Below are positions 7,442-16,426 of a stretch of 38,650 bases of DNA, piece after piece. Both the position numbers and the translations under genes were made by a program. Each line of letters begins with the position of its first letter. The first letter of the stretch is position 1. Source of the stretch: an uncultured Bacteroidales bacterium (GTDB taxonomy: Bacteria; Bacteroidota; Bacteroidia; Bacteroidales; Bacteroidaceae); assembly GCA_937876995.1 (NCBI GenBank), contig CALEFD010000085.1, forward strand, positions 1-38,650, in the 5' to 3' direction. The notes below the pieces were generated by a model. That model was not told where the DNA came from, did not search any database, and saw only the letters and a list, made by a program, of their open reading frames with translations.

Positions 7442-8203
7442 ATGAAAGAGTACAAAATAAAGAGACACAGACTGCAAACCGTTCATTCAACAAACAGTTT
7501 CCTTAGAGAACTGAACGGTGGCGATGCAAGTTTTGATATGGAACTTGCCACTACCGAATTTCAGACTGCCGGTAGAGGACAGAAAGGAAACTCCTGGGAA
7601 TCGGAAAAGAGTAAAAACCTGTTGTTCAGTATATTGCTTCATCCCGTTTATGTACAACCATCTAAACAGTTTTGTATTTCAGAAGCCATTGCATTGGCTG
7701 TTGTTAAATCATTGAAAGAGATTGTGGCAGATGAATTGGTGGCTAAAGACTTTTCAGTAAAGTGGCCCAATGATATCTACTGGAAGAATAAGAAGATAGC
7801 AGGAATACTTATTGAAAACGAACTGTTTGGTTCTACCATCAGAGATTGTATTGTGGGCGTAGGCATAAATATAAACCAACAGAATTTTATAAGTGATGCA
7901 CCCAATCCGGTCTCATTATATAATATATTAGGTGTAAACACAAATGTAGAAGAGGTGTTAGACGCTATTATTAAACAGTTCGTTGCAAATGTTTCAATGA
8001 TAGAGAACGGACAAACAGCCCTTTTGCATAATGAATATATGGATTCTCTTTTCCGCAGAAAGGGAATTTACCCTTACAGAGATGCAGATTCGGAATTTAT
8101 GGCAACCATTAAAGATGTGCGTGAAGACGGTAGGTTGATACTTACTGATTCCGATGATAAAGAGCGAATATATGAATTCAAAGAGGTGGCAATAGTGTTG
8201 TAA
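7442..8203 (+). CDS. birA: Biotin--[acetyl-CoA carboxylase] ligase
   Basis: 253 aa from the ATG at 7442. A GTG at 7430 would overlap yraN. It activates biotin with ATP and attaches it to carboxylase carrier domains. Diagnostic motifs are VHSTNSFL, GRGQKGNSWESEKSKNLLFS (biotin loop), KWPNDIYWKNKKIAGILIEN and the glycine-rich IVGVGINI. The C-terminal beta domain is present. The N-terminal DNA-binding helix-turn-helix of E. coli BirA is absent, so this is a class I ligase without repressor function. Confidence 0.95.
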   Translation: MKEYKIKRHRLQTVHSTNSFLRELNGGDASFDMELATTEFQTAGRGQKGNSWESEKSKNLLFSILLHPVYVQPSKQFCISEAIALAVVKSLKEIVADELVAKDFSVKWPNDIYWKNKKIAGILIENELFGSTIRDCIVGVGININQQNFISDAPNPVSLYNILGVNTNVEEVLDAIIKQFVANVSMIENGQTALLHNEYMDSLFRRKGIYPYRDADSEFMATIKDVREDGRLILTDSDDKERIYEFKEVAIVL

Positions 8204-8216
8204 AACATACAATAAG

Positions 8217-8247
8217 TTGCTATCTACCGGAAAATAGATTACTTTTA
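8217..8247 (+). promoter_or_regulatory. Promoter of pyrH
   Basis: TTG (8217-8219), a 20-base spacer and TACTTTTA (8240-8247) match the Bacteroidetes elements with one mismatch in the -7 box. pyrH begins 20 bases further on. Confidence 0.5.
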
Positions 8248-8267
8248 CAAAAAAATATTTTGAATAT

Positions 8268-8978
8268 ATGGCAAAGTTTAAAAGAATACTGCTAAAACTC
8301 AGCGGTGAAAGTTTGATGGGCGAACAGAAATATGGTATAGACGAAAAACGCCTTACCGAATATGCTCAGCAGATAAAAGAGATTCACGATATGGGTGTGG
8401 AGATAGGTATTGTAATAGGTGGCGGCAATATCTTCCGCGGATTAAAGGGTACAGGACGTGGTTTTGACCGTGTTAAAGGCGACCAAATGGGTATGTTGGC
8501 AACCGTAATCAATGGTCTGGGTTTAAGTTCTGCTCTGACTTCGGTAGATTGTCCTAACGTAGTGCTTACAGCTATAAGAATGGAGCCAATAGGTGAACTT
8601 TACAGCAAATGGAAAGCCATAGAAGCTATGCAAAATGGTAAAATCGCTATTCTGGTAGGTGGTACAGGAAATCCTTATTTCACTACCGATACAGGCTCTT
8701 CACTGCGTGGAATAGAGATTGAAGCCGATGTTATGCTTAAAGGTACTCGTGTGGATGGTGTATATACTGCCGATCCTGAAAATGATCCAAATGCAGTAAA
8801 ATATGATGAAATTACTTTTGATGAGATTTATAACAAGAATCTAAAGGTTATGGATCTTACTGCAACCACAATGTGCAAAGAGAATAACCTTCCTATATAT
8901 GTCTTTAATATGGATGTAGTGGGAAATCTTAAAAAAGTAATGGATGGTGAACCAATAGGAACATTTGTTCATAACTAA
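8268..8978 (+). CDS. pyrH: UMP kinase
   Basis: 236 aa, the normal length for the hexameric bacterial enzyme that phosphorylates UMP to UDP. It has KRILLKLSGESLMG at the N-terminus, IVIGGGNIFRG, GDQMGMLATVINGL, then the nucleotide-binding region GGTGNPYFTTDTGSSLRG and VDGVYTADPENDPNA of the amino acid kinase fold. It appears monocistronic, with its own promoter and a hairpin terminator at 8989-9015. Confidence 0.98.
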   Translation: MAKFKRILLKLSGESLMGEQKYGIDEKRLTEYAQQIKEIHDMGVEIGIVIGGGNIFRGLKGTGRGFDRVKGDQMGMLATVINGLGLSSALTSVDCPNVVLTAIRMEPIGELYSKWKAIEAMQNGKIAILVGGTGNPYFTTDTGSSLRGIEIEADVMLKGTRVDGVYTADPENDPNAVKYDEITFDEIYNKNLKVMDLTATTMCKENNLPIYVFNMDVVGNLKKVMDGEPIGTFVHN

Positions 8979-8988
8979 GATAAAACAG

Positions 8989-9015
8989 ATGAGGAGGTTT
9001 ATTTAACCTCCTCAT
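8989..9015. terminator. Hairpin terminator shared by pyrH and the convergent DUF4834 gene
   Basis: ATGAGGAGGTT (8989-8999) and AACCTCCTCAT (9005-9015) form a perfect 11-bp stem with a 5-base loop. It lies 10 bases after the pyrH stop and covers the last codons and stop of the DUF4834 gene. There is no strong T-run on the plus side, so efficiency is uncertain. Confidence 0.6.
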
Positions 9016-9220
9016 AATCTACATATTCACCTTCGTTATCTGCGTATATCTTCTTTTTACGTTTGGTGCTGCGTCTAACTTTTGGTTCGTTAGGCGTATC
9101 TTTTTTATTCTTTCTGAAAATACCTATTACACCGGCTATCATGGCCAATAATACATTTCTGAAAAATGTAAGTATAGCCACTATTACAAATAGCGAAGTA
9201 AATAGAAGAATCATCATCAT
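8999..9220 (-). CDS. DUF4834 family small membrane protein
   Basis: 73 aa. One long N-terminal hydrophobic segment (about residues 2-35) is followed by a very basic stretch (RRSTKRKKK) and an acidic tail (NEGEYVDYEEVK). The start is ambiguous among three consecutive ATG codons. The family is restricted to Bacteroidetes and has no known function. It is the third gene after psd and pssA, so a link to membrane lipid synthesis is possible. Its last codons double as a terminator hairpin for the convergent pyrH. Confidence 0.8.
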   Translation of the reverse strand: MMMILLFTSLFVIVAILTFFRNVLLAMIAGVIGIFRKNKKDTPNEPKVRRSTKRKKKIYADNEGEYVDYEEVK

Positions 9221-9269
9221 AGGCTCTTAATATTTTTTTAAAGAATGGTACAAAAGTTTTGCCAATAGG

Positions 9270-9968
9270 TTAACTCTGACCTTTTGTCAGTAGTGATAAA
9301 ATTATATACCAACCTATAACTGCCGGAATTCCTGAAATACCAAGCCAAATAAGAATTGCTACAGATACTATCAGGAAAATAAATCTAATTTTGTTTTCGC
9401 TCCATCCTAAGCTCTTGAATTTTAGAGAAAACATAGGAATTTCACTAATCATCAGGAATGAAAATATTACTACAAGGATAATAGTAATCCATGGATTCTC
9501 TTCCAATAGTGTTATGTCTCCATAAAACAGACCGCACCAGAATAGCGCATTTGCAGGTACCGGTAGCCCTATGAATGAATTTGTTTGACGTGTGTCAGTG
9601 TTGAATTTTGCCAAACGAATAGCAGAGAAAACAACAATGAGAAATCCTAATAGTGGAATACCGTACAAAAGAATGGAAGATTCAGTGTTGTAATTACAAC
9701 GTCCCAATATGGAATAGCATAGTAACGATGGTGCCAAACCAAAAGTAATCAGGTCTGCCAATGAATCTAATTGCAAACCAACCGGTGAATAAGCTTTTAA
9801 AAGTCTTGCGGCAAAACCATCTAAAAAATCACAAACAGCACCAATAACCACCCACATAAGAGTAGAAGTGGTGTCGCCGGCAAATGCAGCCAATACCGCC
9901 ATGCATCCCGAAAACAGGTTGCAGCAAGTAATAAAGTTTGGGATATGTTTTGTTACCTTATTGCTCAT
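9270..9968 (-). CDS. pssA: CDP-diacylglycerol--serine O-phosphatidyltransferase
   Basis: 232 aa from the ATG at 9968. The open frame extends to 10040 but runs into psd. It makes phosphatidylserine from CDP-diacylglycerol and serine. The CDP-alcohol phosphotransferase signature D-x2-DG-x2-AR-x8-G-x3-D-x3-D is intact (DFLDGFAAR then GLQLDSLAD). About six membrane helices span the rest. It follows psd by 13 bases, so the two steps leading to phosphatidylethanolamine are co-transcribed. Confidence 0.95.
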   Translation of the reverse strand: MSNKVTKHIPNFITCCNLFSGCMAVLAAFAGDTTSTLMWVVIGAVCDFLDGFAARLLKAYSPVGLQLDSLADLITFGLAPSLLCYSILGRCNYNTESSILLYGIPLLGFLIVVFSAIRLAKFNTDTRQTNSFIGLPVPANALFWCGLFYGDITLLEENPWITIILVVIFSFLMISEIPMFSLKFKSLGWSENKIRFIFLIVSVAILIWLGISGIPAVIGWYIILSLLTKGQS

Positions 9969-9981
9969 TCTGGATTCAAAC

Positions 9982-10668
9982 TTACGGAAGTTTTGCCAAT
10001 ATGGTAATATCTGCTTTGGTTTTTTGGTTGATTTTAGCACAAATTAAGGAATTTACCGGCAGATATACATCAACTCTTGAACCTAATTTGATAAAACCAA
10101 GATGTTGGTTTATATGACATTTATCGCCTACTTTAGGGTAGGTTACTATTCTGCGGGCACATGCACCTGCTATCTGGCGAACCATAACCTCTTCTCCTTC
10201 CGGAGTCTTGATTATGACCATTGAACGTTCATTTTCTGTGCTCGATTTAGCCTTGTATGCGGCATGGAAATTTCCTTTCTGGTGTTCCACTTTAGTAACA
10301 GTACCATTTACCGGAAACCAGTTTGCGTGAACACTGAAAATGCTCATAAAGATAGAGATAACTACTCTTCTGTCATTGAAATAATCCAGTTCGTCAACCT
10401 CTTCAATAGCCACTATAGAACCATCGGCAGGGGCTACAACAACTTTATCTGTATCTTCCGACGGAAATACTCGTTTAGGATTGCGGAAAAAATTCAGAAG
10501 CAGTAGGAAAAAAAGTATCGATAAAACTGCTACCAGAAAAGAGTACCAACCAAAAACGTTTGGAAGGAATAATACTATATTCAGTGCAATAGAGGAAAGA
10601 AGGACTGTAGCCAATGTGGTTTTTCCCTCTTTATTTATTGTTGTTATGTTCTTATTGTTTTCTGCCAT
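9982..10668 (-). CDS. psd: Phosphatidylserine decarboxylase proenzyme
   Basis: 228 aa, short-form (archaeal/Bacteroidetes-type) enzyme. It converts phosphatidylserine to phosphatidylethanolamine. Two N-terminal hydrophobic segments (about 20-65) are followed by the catalytic domain with VVAPADGSIVAIEEVD, ISIFMSIFSVHANWFPV and the self-cleavage site FIKLGSRVDVYLP near residue 200. There the GS serine becomes the pyruvoyl group. It is the first gene of psd-pssA-DUF4834 and has a near-perfect promoter at 10705-10736. Confidence 0.95.
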   Translation of the reverse strand: MAENNKNITTINKEGKTTLATVLLSSIALNIVLFLPNVFGWYSFLVAVLSILFFLLLLNFFRNPKRVFPSEDTDKVVVAPADGSIVAIEEVDELDYFNDRRVVISIFMSIFSVHANWFPVNGTVTKVEHQKGNFHAAYKAKSSTENERSMVIIKTPEGEEVMVRQIAGACARRIVTYPKVGDKCHINQHLGFIKLGSRVDVYLPVNSLICAKINQKTKADITILAKLP

Positions 10669-10704
10669 GTATCAATAGCTTACTCTTTTAGCTGTAACAG
10701 ATTG

Positions 10705-10736
10705 CAAAGTTATATGATTTATATCAGAATAGCAAA
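10705..10736 (-). promoter_or_regulatory. Promoter of psd-pssA-DUF4834
   Basis: On the minus strand TTTG (10736-10733), a 20-base spacer and TAACTTTG (10712-10705) match both Bacteroidetes promoter elements exactly. It begins just 2 bases after the esterase terminator, so the phospholipid genes are insulated from upstream transcription. Confidence 0.75.
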
Positions 10737-10738
10737 TT

Positions 10739-10775
10739 AGGGCAAAGAAAACACCCGCAAGTGTTCCTTTGCCCT
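10739..10775 (-). terminator. Terminator downstream of the carboxylesterase gene
   Basis: The arms AGGGCAAAG and CTTTGCCCT enclose an inner AACAC/GTGTT stem with an offset bulge and the loop CCGCAA. This makes one long hairpin 32 bases past the esterase stop at 10807. The downstream T-run is weak. Confidence 0.65.
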
Positions 10776-10806
10776 GATTAAATCCTTGTTTATAAAGGTA
10801 TGTCAT

Positions 10807-12240
10807 TTATCTGATAGGAGCACCCATTTCTGAGTTCTCTACATCTGCTTCGTCCAGTTTGAAGAGCATAAAGTTTGGATTATCCTTTGTGCAAGGTGTC
10901 CATTCGCCACCATTTGCGCCGTTAGGATCGCCATATTTTGCAAAGTTTGTCCAAGCTGTAAGCATAACTTCTGAAAGATCCCAGTCACCCTGTACCCAAG
11001 GTCTCCAGCAGTGCTGCAATGATTTGAATACATACCACAAATCTGATGAGTGGAATGCACCTCTCAATACATTGTCGCGACCATCTGTAGGAAGTGGACG
11101 TGCAAATTCGTATGCGTATGCCTTATCGCCAACACTTTCGCGGTTGTAGCAGAAATCAGCAATACCACCAGCCATATTACCCATATCGTTCAGTGTGTAA
11201 CCAATCATATAAGGTATGTTAGGAAGGGTGTTGGTAAGTGCAGCCTGATCGAAACTCTGTGTTGAAACATAACCATCAATAATAGGAGAACCGGTTAAAC
11301 GAGCTGCGCGATTACCTGTAACCTGACTGTAGATAGTACCAACAGTGTACATAACTTCTGTAGAAGCTGCACGCATTTTTGACAATGATGTCAAACCTGC
11401 CCAATCCAAAATCTCTTTAGCCTGAGCTTCTGCTCTTTCCAGACTATTGCTGTTCATTTCAGGACGTGCAATAGCACCTACAGGAGCTGTAGAGATACCG
11501 CCACCACTCATAATAACAGCCTTGTTGAACAAACCCTTTGTAAGAGGTGATGCGCAAAGAGTCTTAACGCTACCAGCACCTGCGCTCTGACCAAAAATCA
11601 TTACATTTTCAGGGTCGCCACCAAACTGTGCAATATTCTTCTTAATCCATTTCAAAGATTCAATCTGGTCTAAGATACCGTAGTTACCCGATACACCATT
11701 TGGGCTTTCTGCAGAAAGTTCAGGATGTGTAAGGAAACCAAATACACCAAGACGATAGTTGATAGATACCAACACTACATCTTTAGCAGCCCATTCTTGA
11801 GCATCGAATTCAGGTTCTGAGCCCCAACCTTCTCTATAGCCACCACCATGTATCCAGAGTGCTACAGGAAGCTTTTTGTCTGTCTGGCCTGGATATTTTG
11901 TCCAAACGTTCAGGTAAAGACAATCTTCGCTATAAGGAGATTCTTCTCCATAACCCCACTCTGTAGTATAACCACCGGGATAGTGAACTGCCTGATAACC
12001 AGGATGACCAAATTTATCTGCTATCAGCACGCCTTCCCATGGAATAACAGGCTGTGGAGCCTTCCAGCGCAAATCTTTGATAGGAGGAGCAGCGTATGGA
12101 ATACCACGATAAACATATACGCCGTCAATTTCAGCCTCTACACCTTGTACCTGTCCGCCTTCAATAGTCAGGATAGGATTTTCTTTAGCGCAACCTATAA
12201 GTAGGATTGCAGCAGCAAATAATGAAACTATCTTCTTCAT
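10807..12240 (-). CDS. Type B carboxylesterase lipoprotein
   Basis: 477 aa alpha/beta hydrolase. The N-terminus is a lipoprotein signal peptide (LLIGC, Cys17), so the enzyme is tethered to a membrane, probably facing the periplasm or cell surface. It has YRGIPYAAPP at 44-53, SEDCLYLNVW, the oxyanion HGGGY at 131-135, the nucleophile elbow GQSAGAG with Ser219, an acid in TLNDMGN, and the histidine in GAFHSSDLWYVF. All catalytic elements are present. The substrate is unknown. Family members hydrolyse carboxylic esters, including acetyl or feruloyl esters on glycans. It is monocistronic with its own promoter and terminator, set between psd and dnaE. Confidence 0.9.
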   Translation of the reverse strand: MKKIVSLFAAAILLIGCAKENPILTIEGGQVQGVEAEIDGVYVYRGIPYAAPPIKDLRWKAPQPVIPWEGVLIADKFGHPGYQAVHYPGGYTTEWGYGEESPYSEDCLYLNVWTKYPGQTDKKLPVALWIHGGGYREGWGSEPEFDAQEWAAKDVVLVSINYRLGVFGFLTHPELSAESPNGVSGNYGILDQIESLKWIKKNIAQFGGDPENVMIFGQSAGAGSVKTLCASPLTKGLFNKAVIMSGGGISTAPVGAIARPEMNSNSLERAEAQAKEILDWAGLTSLSKMRAASTEVMYTVGTIYSQVTGNRAARLTGSPIIDGYVSTQSFDQAALTNTLPNIPYMIGYTLNDMGNMAGGIADFCYNRESVGDKAYAYEFARPLPTDGRDNVLRGAFHSSDLWYVFKSLQHCWRPWVQGDWDLSEVMLTAWTNFAKYGDPNGANGGEWTPCTKDNPNFMLFKLDEADVENSEMGAPIR

Positions 12241-12262
12241 AATTGTTAATTGTTAGTTACAA

Positions 12263-12291
12263 CAAAAGTAGAACATTTTTTTAATAGACAA
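12263..12291 (-). promoter_or_regulatory. Promoter of the carboxylesterase gene
   Basis: On the minus strand TTG (12291-12289), an 18-base spacer and TACTTTTG (12270-12263) match the Bacteroidetes elements. The start codon follows 22 bases later. Confidence 0.6.
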
Positions 12292-12297
12292 TTAATA

Positions 12298-12330
12298 CTT
12301 GTTGAAAACTTTTTGTTCAATTTATCTTGT
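12298..12330 (+). promoter_or_regulatory. Candidate promoter of dnaE-trxA
   Basis: CTTG (12298-12301), a 21-base spacer and TATCTTGT (12323-12330) give a weaker match to the Bacteroidetes promoter. It is placed correctly for a transcript starting shortly before the first dnaE start codon at 12357. Confidence 0.35.
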
Positions 12331-12356
12331 AGAGTTCTATTATCGGAAGTAACTTT

Positions 12357-15300
12357 ATGAACTTTTTCAAAAAAACTAAGAATATGCAGGATTTTGTTCA
12401 TTTACACGTACATACCCAATACTCACTTCTTGATGGTCAAACCAACATTAAGAAGATGATAGATAAAGCTGTAGCCGACGGAATGCGTGGCGTAGCAATA
12501 ACCGATCATGGAAGTATGATGGGTGTAAAAGAGTTTATGAACACCTGTAACAAGAAAAATAAAGAGCTTAAGGAGCAGGGACTGCATATAAAGCCTATAG
12601 TAGGCTGCGAAGTCTATGTTGCTCCCAGAAAAAAAGAGCAGAAAGACGGCCGACAGGACTCTGCAAACTATCACCTTGTATTATTGGCCAAAAACAATCA
12701 GGGGTATCATAATCTGGTAAAGATAGTATCGCGTGCCTGGACAGATGGTTTCTATTCACACGCGCGAACAGACCGTTACGATTTGGAGAAGTACCACGAA
12801 GGACTAATCTGTTGTTCTGCCTGTTTGGGTGGTGAACTACCTAAGATGATAACAGCCGGACAGATAGAAGAGGCAGAAAATGTGGCCGGATGGTATAAAA
12901 ATCTGTTTGGCGATGATTATTACATAGAACTGCAACGCCATAAAGCTACAGCATTAAAGGCAAATCATGAAACATATCAAATTCAGCAACAGGTTAATAC
13001 GGAACTTATTCGTATAGCCAAAAAGTTGGATATTAAGATAATATGTTCTAACGATGTGCATTTTCTTGATGAAGAGAATGCCGATGCGCATGAACTTTTA
13101 ATCTGTCTCTCAACAGGTCGCGACCCGGACGATCCAAACCTGATGCGCTATTCTAAACAAGAGTGGTTCAAGACTCGTCAGGAGATGAACGACGCCTTTG
13201 CCGATCTGCCCGAAGCACTCGATAACACCATCGACATATTAAATAAGGTAGAAGAGTACTCTATAGACCATGCACCTATCATGCCGAATTTCCCTATCCC
13301 GGAAGAGTTTGGAACAGAGCAGGAGTATAGAAAAAAATACACCGATGAAGACATCTTTAATGAATTCACTCGCGACGAGCACGGAAATGAGGTGCTTTCA
13401 CCGGAAGAGGCAAAGAAGAAAATAGATAAGTTAGGAGGTTGCGATAAACTATATAGAATAAAACTGGAAGCCGATTATTTGAAGGAATTGACCTTTATAG
13501 GTGCAAAAAAACGATATGGCGATCCAATTCCGGAATCGGTAGTAGAGCAGTTAATCTTTGAACTGCACATTATGAAAACTATGGGTTTTCCGGGATATTT
13601 CCTTATAGTGCAGGACTTTATAAATGCAGCACGTACAGAACTGGATGTTTCTGTAGGTCCCGGTAGAGGATCTGCAGCCGGTTCGGTAGTCGCATATTGT
13701 TTGGGTATTACGCAAATTGACCCAATAAAATACGACCTGCTTTTTGAACGATTCCTAAACCCAGACCGTATATCGCTCCCTGATATAGATGTGGATTTTG
13801 ATGAAGATGGTCGCGGACGTGTATTGCAGTGGGTAACAGAAAAGTATGGAGAAGAAAAGGTAGCACATATCATTACATACGGAACAATGGCTACCAAGAT
13901 GGCGCTGAAGGATGTAGCCAGAGTGTTGCGTGTACCACTAAATGTAGCAAACGATTTGTGTAAGGCTATTCCAGACCGTCTGCCCGATTTACCCGATGGA
14001 AAGGCCAGAAAGATGAACCTGCAGAACGTATTGGAGTGCGTACCGGAAATACAGCAGGCCTCTGTTTCGCCCGACGAACGTCTAAGAATGACTGTTCAAT
14101 ACGCAAAGATGCTGGAAGGTAACGTGCGTAATACAGGTGTGCACGCGTGTGGAACAATTATCTGTCGTGACGATATAACAGACTGGGTACCTGTATCTAC
14201 TGCAACCGATAAGACCACTAAAGAGCGTCAGATAGTAACACAGTACGAAGGCAGTGTGATTGAAGACACAGGTCTTATTAAAATGGACTTCCTTGGGCTT
14301 AAAACATTGTCTATCATAAAAGAAGCGGTAGAAAATGTTAAGCACAGTCTGAATATAGATATAGACATAGACAATATCCCTATAGACGATGAAAAGACCT
14401 TCCAGCTCTATTGTGAAGGAAAAACCATTGGCACATTCCAGTTTGAATCGCCGGGAATGCAGAAATACCTGCGTGAACTACAGCCCGGAGTCTTTGAAGA
14501 TTTGATTGCTATGAATGCCCTTTACCGTCCTGGTCCAATGGACTATATCCCCGATTTCATCGATAGAAAATTGGGTAAGAAGCCTATTGAATACGATATA
14601 CCTGTAATGGAAAAATATCTGAAAGATACATACGGCATTACAGTGTATCAGGAGCAGGTGATGTTACTCTCCCGTCTGCTTGGAAACTTTACCCGTGGAG
14701 AAAGCGATACTTTGCGTAAGGCTATGGGTAAAAAGATACGTTCCAAACTGGACGAATTGAAGCCAAAATTTATTAGCGGTGGTAAAGCCAACGGACACGA
14801 TCCCAAAGTACTGGAAAAGATATGGGCAGACTGGGAAAAGTTTGCATCGTACGCATTTAACAAGAGTCATGCAACCTGCTATTCCTGGGTAGCATATCAG
14901 ACTGCATACCTGAAAGCTAACTACCCATCGCAATATATGGCAGCCACGTTGAGCCGCAACCTTTCAGACATTACAGATATAACCAAACTGATGAACGAAT
15001 GTAAGGCAATGGGTATCAATGTGCTTGGCCCCGATGTAAATGAGAGTGAACGCAAGTTCAGCGTAAATGCAAAAGGAAACATACGTTTTGGTTTGGCAGC
15101 AATAAAAGGTGTGGGCGATAGTGCAGTAAACAGCATTATTAAAGAGAGAGAGACCAATGGACCATTCAAAGGCATCTTTGATTTTGTTCAGCGTGTAAAC
15201 CTAAGTGCTTGTAACAAGAAAAACGTTGAATGTCTGGCTTTGGCAGGCGCATTCGATTCCTTCCCTGAAATTACCAGAGAGCAGATAATGGCGCCAATCA

Positions 15301-16094
15301 GTGCAAACGAAACCTTTGCAGATGTATTGGTAAGATACGGAAACAAGTATCAGGCCGATAAAAACGAAAGGCAGAATTCACTCTTTGGCGATTTTGGTGA
15401 CGATATAGCATTGGTAACACCAAAGATAGTAGATGCTCCCGCATGGAGTACACTATTAAGACTGAACAATGAAAGAGAACATGTTGGTATCTATATCTCC
15501 GGTCATCCATTGGACGAATATAAGGTCATAATAAACAACGTTTGCAACACAAAACTATCGGCATTAAAGAATGACAGACTCTCTTTAAAGAACAAAGAGG
15601 TGATAGTGGCAGGCGTTATAACAGCCCGTCGTGAAGCAATGACCAAAAAATCTGAAAAATGCGGTTTTGTCACTATAGAAGACTTCACTGAATCCGGAGA
15701 ACTGGCCTTGTTTGGTGAACAGTGGCTGAAATGGGAATATATGTTGAAAGAGGGCAATTTTGTACTTGTAAGAGCTACAGGTAAACCAAGAAGATACAAC
15801 GAAGATATTGTAGATGTTGATGTTAACTCTGTAAGTTTGTTGCAGGATGTAAAAGATACAATTATAGAAAAGCTTACAATTACAATTCCTTTGACAGAAA
15901 TTGACGGACTTTTAGTGGATGAATTGGATGATTTATTATCTTCGCAGGGAAATACTACTTTGATGATAAATATTGTTGATTATGTCAGCAAAGAAACTGT
16001 AGATTTAGTATCTTCGTCACGCAAAATTACAGTGACAGATGCTTTGATAGAGTATCTTGAGAGTAAAGACGGAATAGTATTTAAAATAAATTAA
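12357..16094 (+). CDS. dnaE: DNA polymerase III alpha subunit
   Basis: 1245 aa replicative polymerase. The PHP domain opens with FVHLHVHTQYSLLDG (residues 13-27) and ITDHGSMMG. The catalytic palm has GPGRGSAAGS near 435 and the aspartates of LPDIDVDFDEDGRG near 475-490. The third acidic site, helix-hairpin-helix region and C-terminal OB fold (VIVAGVITARREAMTKKS) follow. The length and order fit DnaE rather than PolC or DnaE2. An internal ATG at 12384 would begin nearer the conserved PHP motif and is an equally plausible start. It leads a transcript with trxA (11-base gap) and a small acidic gene. Confidence 0.97.
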   Translation: MNFFKKTKNMQDFVHLHVHTQYSLLDGQTNIKKMIDKAVADGMRGVAITDHGSMMGVKEFMNTCNKKNKELKEQGLHIKPIVGCEVYVAPRKKEQKDGRQDSANYHLVLLAKNNQGYHNLVKIVSRAWTDGFYSHARTDRYDLEKYHEGLICCSACLGGELPKMITAGQIEEAENVAGWYKNLFGDDYYIELQRHKATALKANHETYQIQQQVNTELIRIAKKLDIKIICSNDVHFLDEENADAHELLICLSTGRDPDDPNLMRYSKQEWFKTRQEMNDAFADLPEALDNTIDILNKVEEYSIDHAPIMPNFPIPEEFGTEQEYRKKYTDEDIFNEFTRDEHGNEVLSPEEAKKKIDKLGGCDKLYRIKLEADYLKELTFIGAKKRYGDPIPESVVEQLIFELHIMKTMGFPGYFLIVQDFINAARTELDVSVGPGRGSAAGSVVAYCLGITQIDPIKYDLLFERFLNPDRISLPDIDVDFDEDGRGRVLQWVTEKYGEEKVAHIITYGTMATKMALKDVARVLRVPLNVANDLCKAIPDRLPDLPDGKARKMNLQNVLECVPEIQQASVSPDERLRMTVQYAKMLEGNVRNTGVHACGTIICRDDITDWVPVSTATDKTTKERQIVTQYEGSVIEDTGLIKMDFLGLKTLSIIKEAVENVKHSLNIDIDIDNIPIDDEKTFQLYCEGKTIGTFQFESPGMQKYLRELQPGVFEDLIAMNALYRPGPMDYIPDFIDRKLGKKPIEYDIPVMEKYLKDTYGITVYQEQVMLLSRLLGNFTRGESDTLRKAMGKKIRSKLDELKPKFISGGKANGHDPKVLEKIWADWEKFASYAFNKSHATCYSWVAYQTAYLKANYPSQYMAATLSRNLSDITDITKLMNECKAMGINVLGPDVNESERKFSVNAKGNIRFGLAAIKGVGDSAVNSIIKERETNGPFKGIFDFVQRVNLSACNKKNVECLALAGAFDSFPEITREQIMAPISANETFADVLVRYGNKYQADKNERQNSLFGDFGDDIALVTPKIVDAPAWSTLLRLNNEREHVGIYISGHPLDEYKVIINNVCNTKLSALKNDRLSLKNKEVIVAGVITARREAMTKKSEKCGFVTIEDFTESGELALFGEQWLKWEYMLKEGNFVLVRATGKPRRYNEDIVDVDVNSVSLLQDVKDTIIEKLTITIPLTEIDGLLVDELDDLLSSQGNTTLMINIVDYVSKETVDLVSSSRKITVTDALIEYLESKDGIVFKIN

Positions 16095-16105
16095 AAGAAA
16101 TAATT

Positions 16106-16420
16106 ATGGCATTAGAAATTACAGATCAGAATTTTGAATCTTTGGTTGCCGAAGGAAAACCTATGGTTATTGATTTCTGGGCAACATGGTGTGGTCCTTG
16201 CAAACGTTTAGGTCCAACAATAGAAGAACTTGCAGCCGAATACGAAGGAAAGGTTGTAATAGGAAAGTGTGACATTGAAGAAAATGTAGATTTGACAGAA
16301 AAATTTGGAATAATGAGCGTTCCAACTGTTGTCTTCTTAAAAGGTGGAGTAGAGGCAGGCCGTCAGGTTGGTGTAGCCAATAAGGCTTTTTATGCCGATG
16401 CAATTAACTCAATGCTCTAA
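16106..16420 (+). CDS. trxA: Thioredoxin
   Basis: 104 aa, the standard length for a cytoplasmic thioredoxin. The active site WCGPC is at residues 28-32 inside VIDFWATWCGPCKR. The cis-proline loop MSVPTVVFLKGG is present and there is no signal peptide. It is 11 bases after dnaE and 6 bases before the next start. The transcript ends at the terminator inside tsaE. Confidence 0.97.
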   Translation: MALEITDQNFESLVAEGKPMVIDFWATWCGPCKRLGPTIEELAAEYEGKVVIGKCDIEENVDLTEKFGIMSVPTVVFLKGGVEAGRQVGVANKAFYADAINSML

Positions 16421-16426
16421 TTGGTT

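Noticed and set aside
9969..10040. Extended N-terminus of PssA overlapping psd
   Set aside because: The extra residues are read from within the psd coding end, and the family pattern begins at the ATG at 9968, 13 bases after the psd stop.
13475..13897. 140-aa open frame opposite dnaE
   Set aside because: Serine-rich shadow of the conserved catalytic region of dnaE.
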